A DNA stretch of 64,000 nucleotides from Planoprotostelium fungivorum (Eukaryota > Evosea > Variosea > Cavosteliida > Cavosteliaceae), in assembly GCA_003024175.1 (NCBI GenBank), contig MDYQ01000448.1, positions 157,362 to 221,361 of the forward strand. Reading direction: 5' to 3'. The stretch's first letter is position 1, and each line of letters starts with the position of its first letter. Shown piece by piece: positions 34,267 through 45,400 of the stretch. The position numbers were made by a program, and so were the translations under genes. Below the pieces are notes generated by a model. The model did not search any database and had not been told where the DNA came from. It saw nothing but the letters and a program-made list of their open reading frames with translations.

Positions 34267-35216
34267 ATGGCAACAAAGGCTCTCCTCTTCGTCGTTCTCT
34301 TCTCCAGTGCCGCTCTCATCCTGGCACAGAACTGTGGTTGCGCTGGTGGTCTCTGCTGCTCTCAGGTGATCATAATGGACGGCGATGTGTCGTCTAACGT
34401 TCTTCACAGTGGGGATACTGTGGCACTGGAAATGACTACTGTGGATCAGGCTGCAGACAGAACTGCGGTAGCTCCTCTTCTTCCAGTGGTGGCGGATCTA
34501 GCAGCGGCGGTGGCAGTGGAGGTAACGGAGGTGACACATCCACCCATCTCTACGACTCACAGTGCGACAGTCATCACAAAGGATCAGCTGCGACGTGTGA
34601 TGGAAAACAATCTTCCCTATGATTACATCAACGATCTCAACGACGTGCTCAAGAAGTACAATCTCAACACTCCTAAGAGGATGGCTGGATTTTTGGCTCA
34701 AGTCAGACACGAGACCGCAGGTCTCACCACCTTCTATCAACCGATCGACGGAGGTGCTGGTGCCATCCACATGTTGCCCGCCAACTTCCGCATTGCTTGC
34801 GAAGATGTCGCAGAGATCAAGTCCGCCTTCACAAAGAAGTTTGGCTCTTGCAGAGGAGGATCCGATCGTGATGCCGGTGCGGTGAGGGATCATCTTTCAC
34901 GCCTCTTACGTCTCTGACGTGAACAACAGTTGTTGGGTAACCCCAGACTGGCCTTCCTGACGGGTGCTTGGTGGATGGCCGAAGGTAGCCGAAAGATCTT
35001 GGGAGGACCATGCGGGGATCTCAGACCCGTCTTGGATCAAGGATTGGGATCACAAAACCCCCTCTCTGGATACTATCTCGTGTCCAGGTGATGGACATTG
35101 GAAGTCTTATCATGGACTGATGGAGATGCAGATGCATCTTTGGTGGTAGTTACGACGCTGGACTTGCTCAGAGAGTCAAATACTACAACACCGCTAAGAA
35201 GGTGTTCAACGTATAG
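34267..35216 (+). CDS. Secreted chitinase-like enzyme: hevein (CBM18) plus GH19-type domain
   Basis: Signal peptide MATKALLFVVLFSSAALILA, then a hevein-type chitin-binding domain, NCGCAGGLCCSQ | WGYCGTGNDYCGSGC, split by an intron in the usual place. A Ser/Gly linker leads, through a further short intron, into the catalytic part: ITKDQLRRVMENN, MAGFLAQVRHETAGLTTFY (the HET motif carrying the proposed catalytic Glu), AIHMLPANFRIACEDV, FLTGAWWMAEGSRKILGG, and a last exon FGGSYDAGLAQRVKYYN to TAG 35216. Layout and motifs fit GH19 chitinases or related lysozyme-fold enzymes. Predicted to degrade chitin of fungal prey; remodelling of the cell's own cyst wall is the alternative. Confidence 0.85.
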
Positions 35217-35312
35217 ACGTTGTGATTGGACTCTTGTAAAAAAAGTCATAAAAGTGTGAAGAATAAATTCGTTCTTACCAACCATTACGTACCATCTTTT
35301 ATAGAGATTCTT

Positions 35313-36862
35313 CTACTTGGTCAACTCTTCCTCCACCCAATTCCAATTGGCCCAGCCGTCATCCTGGAAGACTTTCATCACCAACTTCATGTCCTCATCG
35401 TGCTTCTCCCTCTCCTCCTTCTTCTTCAGCGAGACGTACACATCCACCGCCTCGTGCACCTGCTCCACTATCAATCCACCTCCTCAACCTCTAAAAAGCC
35501 AAAAAATTCACCTCTCTAGGGTTCGAAAGGCCTACCACCACGGTGGAAGGTGGTCCTCCACTCTTACCTGTGGTGCGGCCGACGAACTCGTCCCAACGCA
35601 TAGAGAACCCTTCTGCCACTTTCATCAGAGTCGTTCCTCTGTCTCTGCACATGTCTGCGGCACGATGAGCGGTATCACGGAGGCCGGTCGGTGATGGATG
35701 CCATGATGGAGGTCCTCTCTCGGTGAGGAGACCCATATTCAACGGACTGGCCGTCAGAATGTTCTTCACGCCTGAGTGATGTCATCAACAACGGCGATGG
35801 ATTTGATGATGAGCTGTTCACCGGCAGAATCGTGAAAGTGGGGAGTGTAATTGGCTAGAGAATAGTTCTGTAGATTCGAGTGAGAGAATGACATGATGGC
35901 ATCTAAAGGGCGTTGCAGACGATGACGTATGAGAATGGACAGCCTCAACAGGGTGGGGAGGGGGTAGCCTGATTCATTTAATTCGGCTGGTTGTAGATGG
36001 AGATCATGCAGTCATATTCACCGGAGATACCGACGTTCCGTATGATGCCTTCGTCTTTAAGTTGGAAGAGGGTGGCTGCCGCTTGGATTATCTTCTCGTC
36101 ACCAGGTCCTCTACTGCGAGCCAGAGACATTTCATCGGCTGAGAAGGTGAGTCCAATGAGTGAGAAGATGAGTGTCACCGAGGAACTTCAAGTCTGAGGG
36201 ATCGCGTACACCCTCCTGGAGTATATTCAGTCATTCTAAATCAAAGGATTTATTTTGTTTTATTCATAGGTTTTATTGTCAGAAGAGAACGACTTTCGGA
36301 AGAGGAAAGAGGAGATATCACAGTAATCACCTTGAGATCATCAGCGTCTAGATCAGCGACATACTCTACGTCGTGCAGATACACCAGATCGAGATAGTCA
36401 GTCTTCAATCTCCTCAGAGACTCCTTCACACTCTCTTTCACTCTTTGTGGGCTATAGTCAAAATCTTGTTTCTTCAATCCGTATCGTCCAGTCTTCGTGA
36501 CGATCTGACACACGTTGAGCAATTGGATCATCCACCGATGATGATTTGGTTATGAATATCACCATGTAAGAGTCCCTTGGAAATTCGTCTCTGAGAGAAT
36601 CCAAAACACCTCCCAGAACCTCTTCAGAATGTCCATAGTATGGAGAGGTGTCAAAGTACGCCAGACCGTAGCGTAGAGCCAACCGAACAGCTTTCAGTGG
36701 TGTCTGTGAATGGAGGTGATCGTCTTGAGAATATGCATTTCCAAATGTAGCCGCTCCAAATGAGATGGGCGGGAGGTGATCGAAAGAACATGCCACACCT
36801 TCTGTCTTCTTCCAGATCGGAGGATGACGAGGCGTGAGTTCATCTTCTGTGTCTTGCGTCAT
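35313..36862 (-). CDS. Aldo/keto reductase (arabinose/galactose dehydrogenase-like)
   Basis: TIM-barrel NAD(P)-dependent oxidoreductase. The catalytic tetrad is visible: Asp and Tyr in LAYFDTSPYYGHSEEVLGG near 36650, Lys in TKTGRYGLKK near 36480, His in YLDLVYLHDVEYV near 36370. Next come LFQLKDEGIIRNVGISG near 36050 and the strand SIYNQPN. Downstream exons carry MSFSHSNLQNYSLANY and NILTASPLNMGLLTERG; C-terminal residues end WVEEELTK at TAG 35313. The SPLNMGLLT pattern is characteristic of ARA2 / L-galactose dehydrogenase relatives. A lysine- and glutamate-rich tail (LKKKEREKHDED) extends the usual length. About six exons. A sugar substrate is inference. Confidence 0.88.
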
Positions 36863-37065
36863 GGTGTGTTGTGTGATGTCTTTGTCGAGCGGTATCTTTT
36901 CTTCCCATTGATATGAATCAGCGAAATTTTCCAGTACAACCCATACGTCTCAGCTGTAAAGACATCACTTGACAGAGCCTCCATCCCTCTCAACGAGCAG
37001 AATATATCAACGATATGATAGAGAGGGGAAGATGAGAAGATGGAACAACATTGATGACAAAAACT

Positions 37066-39249
37066 TTATCCATTCTCTGTCGAAGTGTCTGGTGCCTCGT
37101 TCTGTGTGGTATATTCAGAGAGTGTGCTCTTCTGCTTGTCCAGGATCTCGGTGATTCTAGACTCCAACCTTCGTGATTCACCGGCCACACCCAGATTCCT
37201 TCGGGTGATGTTGATCACTTTGAAGGCTCCCACGGCGATGTAAGATATGGCTGTGATATCCTCAGATAAGCACACTCTTAGATATAGACGATGTATGTGT
37301 ACGTGATGCAGATGATGCATCACCTGTGATGAGAAAGATGAGGAGCGTTGCTCCGACGTGCTGTAGCATGGATCGACTGCTGTAAGCCATCATCGCATCC
37401 ACTTTCCCTCCCAATCGATTGATCTGTGAACGTCTCACTCTCCATCTCCCTCTCTCCTCTCACCTTGTTCGTGTATTCGTGTACCGTCTCGTTGTGTTCT
37501 TTCAGCATCTGTTTCGTATGCAGGAAATCACTGTGCAATCTGGCGCTCGAACTCTTCATGTCGTTGTGCCTCAGCATGTTCACTTTCGATTTCGCTGATT
37601 GATTTCAATCGAAACAGTCTCGTTGTAGAATCACCCGTGCTGGTTGCCAAGTCTTCTTTCAATTTGACGTATTTCGATTCGAGGTCGGAGAAATATCGCA
37701 GCAGGGTCTCGTAACGATGGTCTTGTTGTTCGATTTGTTCCTGGAGATACGTCAGACTACAACGATGTAGATCGTTACCTTCAGTTGAGCGATGGTCGCG
37801 TGGAGCGTCTCCCTCTCTATCTTGTCGTTCTGGAACAATTCCTTTACAAAATGGTTCATGGTTTCCTTGCTCTCCTGTCGTTCCACTACCTGCCAATGTC
37901 AGATCCCTCGTGGTTGAATATGCACCTGATCGGAAGCTGTCATGAACGGTAGACTATGCGGGCTGAGTGGGCCATTCTGCGGGATGTTGAAGCGATGCGA
38001 AGTCTGTCCCCTCCTGACTCTCTTCATCGACTCGATCGGGTTATTCATCTACAACGAGTCAGGATGATATATGTCTCGTTGTAGACGGACCTCCTCGTAC
38101 TGTTTGATGCATTTTCCGAGGATTTCGTAATCTCGAAATGGATCGGGGGTGGGCACTTGGACACCTGCAGCCTCTAAGAAGCTCTTGTATTCTAATATCT
38201 TCTGAAACAGAAGCTCGAACGTGCTTCCACTCATGCAGCCTGTCGGTGCCAATTTGAATCGATTCTGGAATTCCTGCAAGATGGTGAGAATACAACTTTA
38301 TGTTATCTGATATTATAAAACATCAAGTTACAGAAAACGGAGACTCACTGCTACTGCCTTCATCGTGGTATTGTCGTAAGAGTGATTGGGTGAATTGGGT
38401 GGGATGATTCGCAAATGAATGAGAGCGTAGATGACTTCCTGAACGAACTGCTGAACTTCATCTCTCAGCAGAGTCCCCGGCAGTATCGCATATTTAGCGC
38501 GAAATTTCTGTCCCATCGCACTGACACAGTTGAATCATTTTGCATTCGAATGATCTATGGAGATGGACGTGAAATAGATCGAATGTGGAGGGGAGGCTCA
38601 CTTGATGTTCTCGTCTGTATCTGTTGCCAGAATGTGATCTCCACAGCCCAATCGCTTCAGTGTCACTTGTAGATCGATGGCGGGCAGAGCTTCGTCGAAA
38701 TTTCCGCTCGGTAATTCGATCAGATTGTACTTGCTGTCCTTCACTCTGTTATAAACGAGAACCATGCCATCAGCGAGCTGTGTTCTCTCGTCAGAAATGA
38801 CTTATGCGTGAAACGTCGACACGTGCTCGAGTGAAACGAGTCGTCGTAGATGATCACACCTCTTCCGTCTGGCAGTCTTCCATGTATTGAAGTGACTTCT
38901 TCACGATCTGTTGTTCTGTCGTGGCGAACGTTTTCGGTTTGATGAGAGACACAGTTAACTGCTCAACGTCAGCGTCAACGTCACTTACAGACGCCATCGT
39001 TCATTCTCTCGAATCAAATGATCGTGATGGATGGTATCACCTTGTGGTTCGGATTACCGGTTGACTCGACGACACTTCTGCGGTAAGACACTGGATCTGT
39101 TACCCTACGCTTCGATGAGCTGTAGAGTCACGTGATAAAACTTCTCACCATTCCTCCACGACGTAGAGTCGATAGCCCAGTAATACTTCGTCCGATTTGA
39201 CGATGTTGACTAATCCTCTCATCTGCCACTGCTTTGCGAGCTCTATCAT
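37066..39249 (-). CDS. STB6-like protein with coiled coil and C-terminal membrane segments
   Basis: Downstream member of a tandem pair. Near the N-terminus VLLGYRLYVVEEW (39170) and later GELPSGNFDEALPAIDLQVT with LKRLGCG (38690) match the STB6 N-terminal domain pattern. The middle has EVIYALIHLRIIPPNSPN and FQNRFKLAPTGCMSGSTFEL, like the helical bundle that follows in that family. Then a long coil (LQEQIEQQDHRYETLLRYF, LHSDFLHTKQMLKEHNETV) and two hydrophobic stretches (LQHVGATLLIFLI; ISYIAVGAFKVI) before STLSEYTTQ...TENG and TAA 37066. The assumed start is the Met at MIELAKQWQM. It may instead be fused to the upstream gene. Family assignment is from memory of the motif, so moderate. Confidence 0.65.
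37741..37778 (-). repeat. 38 bp intron with imperfect palindrome (CTACATCGTTGTAG)
   Basis: Intron between ATIAQLK and EQIEQQDHRY in the STB6-like gene. A CTACATCGTTGTAG core sits six bases after the donor GTAACG and is followed by TCTGACG and ...CCAG. The frame is restored on removal. Confidence 0.75.
38049..38090 (-). repeat. 42 bp intron with terminal inverted repeats
   Basis: The intron runs GTCCG-TCTACAACGAG...CTCGTTGTAG. The inverted repeat TCTACAACGAG / CTCGTTGTAGA covers both ends, and the right arm supplies the acceptor TTGTAG. Joins CIKQYEEV to MNNPIESMKR. The only intron here where both arms sit at the splice sites. Confidence 0.85.
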
Positions 39250-39335
39250 ACGTTCAGTGTCTGTGTCAGCACTCGAATTTGACTGAACGATTCGACACGA
39301 GTGAAGAGAGAGATGGTTGTTTGTCGTGTAACATT

Positions 39336-41440
39336 TCACCTCTCTCCGGCATTAAGAAGACCTTCGATATAGCGAGCGAGGGTAATTTGACGGGCAGGTT
39401 TGGAAATACTTTCACGTCTGAACCGAAGCGAAGAGAGAAACGATTTGTCTTCTTCTGTGAGTCTTTGATGTTGTGATCCATCTCCTTCACTACAGAGACG
39501 TGAGATTTCTTCGAATTCCACGAGAGAGAATCGGATGAAAACTCACTGAAATGATCGATGTTACTGTCGATACTCTCGTCAAGTCCGGACGCAGGCTGCG
39601 ATTCGCGGAAGTCAGAGAACTCGGATAAAGCATGCTCCTCTCCGAGAGTTACGTTCGAGCGAGCTCTACCCCGTGGTGATCCCTCTCCCATCTGCTTCTC
39701 GATGAAATTTCGTGTTCTTACGTCCAATATCCCCGTCTGAGGTAGAGAAGAATCCAACTGATGACGTAAGAAAGTAATCGATTCGTTTGATTCGATGTCA
39801 CGTTGATTTGCATCACATCGATGATGAGATACACGTGATGATGCATCATATGGATGAACGTAAATGTGAATGTGAGACACACCTGAAACTGTCGAATTTG
39901 TTTCGAGAATTTTCTCGGATACTGTATGGGATCTAATGGCAGGTTGTAGTTGAGTGATTCGAGATGTCTCCACCAAGTGTAAACCTGATCCTTCACCACC
40001 CTCGCCGTTTCATACGAGAGAAACCCGTTCACTTCCACAGCCAGCTGTATCATCATCAGCTTCATCCTCATCAGGATGACCAACGCATGACGTCATCAAC
40101 GTATGTGAATCACGTGACTCACCCCTGATTCTTTGTTTCTCTGTATCTGATAATCTTGCACTGCTTCCAGCATCAGATCGCTGTACATGCCATCGATCGC
40201 TCCTTGGTACAATCCAAGATGTAGCAAAGCACATTGTACCTGTCAGACGTGTCAGATTGACGCTAATGACGTCATCATTCGTCATCACCTCTTGGATGAT
40301 CTGTTCGGCAGCTTTGGCCACAGGGAGCCCCTCCGTCTTATATTCTCTCACGAACTCTTCCTCCAAACTTCTGCGACATTTCGGTGACATTTCCATCTAC
40401 AACGCTCACCTCAGAATCTCTTGAGACAAGCTGGCGGGCTCGCTTCCACAAGACATCCTCTTGAGAGTCACTTGCAGAGAGATGTGAGCGATGTGTGAAT
40501 CAAAGTCACCGTCCGGAAGGTGAACGAGAGTGTGAAGTTGCGTCCAGCCATCATCAGAAGACATGACTTGTAATATTCCGTGGTCCGTCTGGTCTGTGTG
40601 AGATGATGGTTCATGGTGATGTGATGTCATCACCTCGACGCAGGTCATGCCGGGCTTGCTGTGTAAGAGAACGGATTCGAAGGAGTGGCTCTGTGCTTGT
40701 GTGGCCATTGGACTCGGCTGTCCTATACTGACCAAGATCTGCATCATCATTGATATCACCATCATCTCATCGAAACTCACGCTGTCTTCCGCTTGGAACG
40801 TCTGCTCTACGACAGACCATGCGAACAGAGAAGAATCCAATACCCTGTTCGGATCAACATCACGGCCATCTGAAGGTGATGACTCACCAGTCCTCCACGA
40901 TGTACAACTTGTAGCCGGTCAAGCGAATATTAGTCGAACTGATGGAGAGCCCGAATTCTGTTTGGCAGTTCTGTAGACTCCTCTCTGTATTTCATCAGGA
41001 GCATGAAATGCGTTTTTCAAAGGATGATGCCCAAGAGAGGAGGAGCAGAATCTCGACCGTTATAGGTCCTCTCGTCACGAGGAGGATGAGTCAAATATAA
41101 TTTTCGTCACCTTGTTCTGCGAGCAGCACTGGCTTGAGATCGACCGATCTTCTTGGAGATGGAGGTGACGAAGAATTAATCGAGCTGGAATGTTCAGGGG
41201 ATAGAGGCGCAGTGGAAATCGCACCTGCTATCATTGATGTCTTCACAAGATGAGTTGACGTCTGAGTTTCTCAGGTCTTTTTTAGACTGACGACTCTTCC
41301 TGGATCGCAAGCTGTTATTCAATATCTTATTCATCACTGATACATACGTTAGAAAGTTGCATCTTTGGCGCATTAAACTCACTCCCGACGGGAGACCTTT
41401 GATTCCTCTCCTTCTTTATCCCTAGCTCGGGCGACGCCAT
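39336..41440 (-). CDS. STB6-like protein, upstream tandem copy
   Basis: Starts MASPELGIKKERNQRSPVG (41440), then a Ser/Lys-rich segment and LQNCQTEFGLSISSTNIRLT followed by GYKLYIVEDW near 40900, the same motif as in the downstream copy. Further on: VHLPDGDFDSHIAHISLQVT with LKRMSCG near 40470, EEEFVREYKTEGLPVAKAAE, CALLHLGLYQGAIDGMYSDL and TWWRHLESLNYNLP. This resembles the STB6 family (fungal SIN3-binding proteins). The C-terminal region is acidic and Ser-rich (ALSEFSDFRESQPASG) and ends ARYIEGLLNAGER, TGA 39336. It lacks the coil and membrane segments of its neighbour. About ten exons. Only 87 bp separates the two genes if both limits are right. Confidence 0.65.
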
Positions 41441-41533
41441 GTTCCTGCTCCTGCAACGTCGGTGTGATGAAAAACCGCGAATTCAAAATTACAACACATC
41501 GCGAAGGGTCGAGAAGCAGAAGCACGAATCAAC

Positions 41534-42132
41534 ATGGCCACCACTGACTCGAACAATGATGAGACACAAGAACAAGTTCCTCAAATGACATTTTCTACTG
41601 CTCTGAGGTGAGAGAAAAAATGACTCCTGATCGAAGACGATTGATTGGACTTGACTCAATTAATATGGACAGAGATCAAGAGAATAGAAGGTCTTTGTAT
41701 GTATTGTTAGTGGCTACCATCTCCATGTTCACAACACCCATGGCTGTCTTCTACATCGTGTTTCACTACGGTGAAGGTGTGATCTCCATGTCGCTGGTTT
41801 CGTTCCATCTTTCATACGATCGTATCGATCCTTCTGAATCAAATGATGAATCTGATCGCATCAATCTGTCCTCTAATCAGTTTCAGCACTCGGACTCCCT
41901 CTTCTCTCCACTGACAAGGTATTATTATCCACTCTCTTTCTCCTGATTCATCTCCTGATCTCTTTCCAGTTGATGAACGCCTCTATCGCGGCCATCGGAA
42001 CGGTAGTCTTGAACATGTTCGCCTTCGTTGTTTTCGCTCTACTCGAAGACAGAAGAGATCCAGCCAATCTTGCAAAGCCAGTCACCGCTGCACCAACAAA
42101 AAAGAGCGAAAGCTTGAAGAAAATGTCATAAA
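41534..42132 (+). CDS. VMA21: V-ATPase assembly factor VMA21-like
   Basis: Short two-TM protein in three exons: MATTDSNNDETQEQVPQMTF, then SLYVLLVATISMFTTPMAVF-YIVFHYGE, then MNASIAAIGTVVLNMFAFVV-FALLEDRRD, and a Lys-rich tail KKSESLKKMS. The two hydrophobic hairpin segments with a short loop, and the Pro in the first TM, fit VMA21, an ER-resident chaperone for the V-ATPase V0 sector. The Lys-rich end could act as an ER-retrieval signal. Confidence 0.85.
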
Positions 42133-42432
42133 GGTGCAGCTATGTCTCTTCACATTCGGTTCGTCCAACGTCGCTCTATTGAGAGTGCTCATCGTTCACG
42201 CTTATTCTTCTAATTCAATTAATCGACCGGAATTGACAAATGTCTCTCAACTTCATCGTGTGAACACCCTCGATATTCCTATTTTAGACATCCATCCAGT
42301 GCATACCCACCAGTACACACCGTCGATTCATTTATTCTCTCTACATCCAAAGACATTCAACTCATCCGCTCGAGAAGCCGTGCATGTGTGTCCATCTACA
42401 GATTCAACTCCGACTCGTAAGGACTCTGTGCC

Positions 42433-45400
42433 TTATTTTCCCAGCACTCGATTTTTCTTTGCAATGGGAGCGTAATGAGATCCTCTGGATGTCTTTCGAG
42501 AAGGTGTCTGCTCTTCATCACTACTTTGATCTCTCACAGTGTCATACGATGTGACCACAATGTTGGGTCTATCCACAGACCTTGGTGATCCCATGTCATC
42601 CACAGCAGCGAGGTACTCCTCTAATATCCTCTCGAACTCCGGCCTCCAATTCGGTTGATCCGCCCAGCACACTGTTGCTCGTGTCAATGAATGCGAATGG
42701 GACTGGATGATGCGAATGCGACTCACGTGATATGAGTTGTACGAGGTCTTCTTCGACGTGAGAGGGGATGTTGGGACGTGCACCATCGTTGACAATGGCG
42801 ATGGCTGCCTCTATGGGTGTCATGTCTTCGTATGGAAGCCTGCCACCAGAGACCATTTCCCACCTGTTCTCCATTCATTCTCCACGAATGAGATGACGTG
42901 GGAGGGTAGAAATAGATGATGTAACTCACAGTAAGACACCATAGCTGAAGACATCTGATTTCGTAGAGTATTCTCTCGATGTGATGGCTACGTATGTCAG
43001 AAGAGAATAAAAGGAAATAAAATCGATTACCCTCGGGTGCCATCCACCGAACGGGTCCCGTGGAATTCTGTGTGACTCCTTTTCCTTCGCTCGTCTTCCT
43101 GGAAAACCCAAAATCGGCCACTTTGGGCTCCAAGTGTTGCGTTAGCAAGATGTTTCTCGCCGCCAGATCTCTGTGAATCTAATCGGGTCATCTCCACACC
43201 CTTTCGCATCGAATGCTCACGATGCCCTCGCTGTGCAGATGATTCATGCCTAAGGCGATCCCTTTCATCATCGATTTCAGCACTTCCATCGGTGTTTCGT
43301 TCTTGGAGAGATAAGTGTCCAGGCTGCCACCGTGGCAGAATTCTGTGACGAGACTGAGCGGTTGAGGTGGAAACGTGAGGCCGATGCTGTCGGAGGTCAA
43401 CGAATGAGATCGATAGATGAACTCACTAGGAGACGAGGTTGGGATGTGATCTGAGTCCCTGTTTGTTTGTGTCACATTGGGTGGAAGGATAGTGAAAGAG
43501 ATTCACCTGCAAGATGACCACTTCAGAGAGAAAGTCCTTCAGTTGCTCGCTGGTCACTTGCTCGCTGAGAATCTGCTTGACGGCCACAGTCAACTGTCTC
43601 CACGTTGCACGGTACACAACTGCCTTTGTTTAACACTTTTCTCTACCATCTGTCCCCACCTCCGAACGAGCCGTTTCCGATGCTGTTCAGATCCTTCAGC
43701 TCATCAAAGTCCAAGAGACACCTGCATCTATCGTGAGATTATCGTGATGGCGACACTTGATGTGACATCGAGACTTGATGTGACATCGAGTATTTGATGA
43801 AAGGTGATGATTCACCTCTTCGCTTCACCGAGATCGACCTTTGTCAAGTCTTCCATGTTGAACGAGTTGCTGTGTTTCGCAGCTTCTAATTCTTTCCTCT
43901 GCTGTCTGTACCTTCTGTAGACGAAGAAGGTGATGATGATGACGGCTAGAATGAGGAATCCAACGCAGATACCGACTGCAATACCGATAACCTTGCCGTC
44001 TGGGTGGGTGAGTCGTGAAATTTCGGTGAGATCTCACTGGAAGGTGGCTGAACGACGGGTGCCGATGTGACGTTGACAATGATGGGCTTGCACGATGAGA
44101 TGTCACCGTCTACGATCAACCGTTGATCCGTCGGACATCTACAACGATCAGTCTCGTTTGTCGTATCATATGACATAACATGTAAATTCTCACGATATCT
44201 GTGAAGCTTGAGATGCACCACTGATCTGAACGGAAGAATTACTAGAAAGTAGAACGCTGCCCAATCTTGTGTCTTGCAATTGTGCTTGCCCTGCGTCTCC
44301 CACCCAGAGAGGATACCCTTCACTCTCCATCGACGACTGAAGGACGTGCAATCTTCCGTATTCCGCGTAGACATCGCTGCCGTCACCGTGGTTACCGGAG
44401 AAGGTAACCATGGTGATGTTAGCATCTCCCGTGATATACATGGCCCCTCCTGTCTCTGATTTTGATGTGAGAAATGTGGATCGCTATGGACGACTCACTC
44501 GCTGCATTGTTGGTGTAGGTGTCGTTGATGGATGTATAGCCGTCAGCTCTTCTCTTCGTCGAGAGTGTTTGTCTCTGAGTGAAGATGGCTCCTCCTTGCA
44601 GACTCGCACGGTTGTTGGACACGGTGACGCCACTGGTGCTGAGAATTGTGTTCATGGCGTAGATGGCACCACCCTGTTCCGATGCGGAATTATTCGACAC
44701 GGAGCTGGTGGTGATGTCGATCGTCCCCACACCTATTTCTATCAATCGATGTCCATGCATCACCACTCACTCGTTCCTTGGTAGTACATGAAGCCTCCGC
44801 TACCGTCTGCAGTGTTACGATCGAAGGAGCTATTTATAGCCTGCATCACGATGGAGCCACTGGCCACGCTGATGCCTCCTCCGTTAACCGCCCTGTTCTT
44901 CTCGAAGGCTGTCTGATCTATATTTAGCCGGATGACGTTGTCGTCGGAGGTGGTGACGTGGAATGCTCCTCCCTCAACACCAGCCTGGTTATCCATCATC
45001 CTGACTCGTTGTAGAACGATCTCATCTACACCGGAGATCAAACTGGTGCCACCATATAGTAGAGCCTGCCGCGCGTCAATTCACCATCACAACCAAACAA
45101 CCACACTCACTCGATTTCTAGTGACGTTGCTGTCGACGAGTGTGAAGGTGTCCACGTTTCCCAAGGGACTGAGATAGAAGGCACCACCTTGCTGTGCAGA
45201 GCATGCCGAGATGAATTGACGGTGCATGATGATGTCACTGAGGTCACCCATGACAGAGAGAGCACCACCGAACAGAGCAGATCCACCGATCGTAGAGACG
45301 TCGTACATGTATATCTTACTCTTCCCAGTGGAACCCAAGTGCGTAGATCCTCCATAACTCTGCGCGGAATTTCCTGGAAATTTCGCGTGAGGATGTGGGG

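Noticed and set aside
35975-36000. GTTGTAGATGG near 35991 as an intron element in the aldo/keto reductase
   Set aside because: Read on the minus strand it encodes SIYNQP, the conserved strand after GISG in this family, so it is coding.
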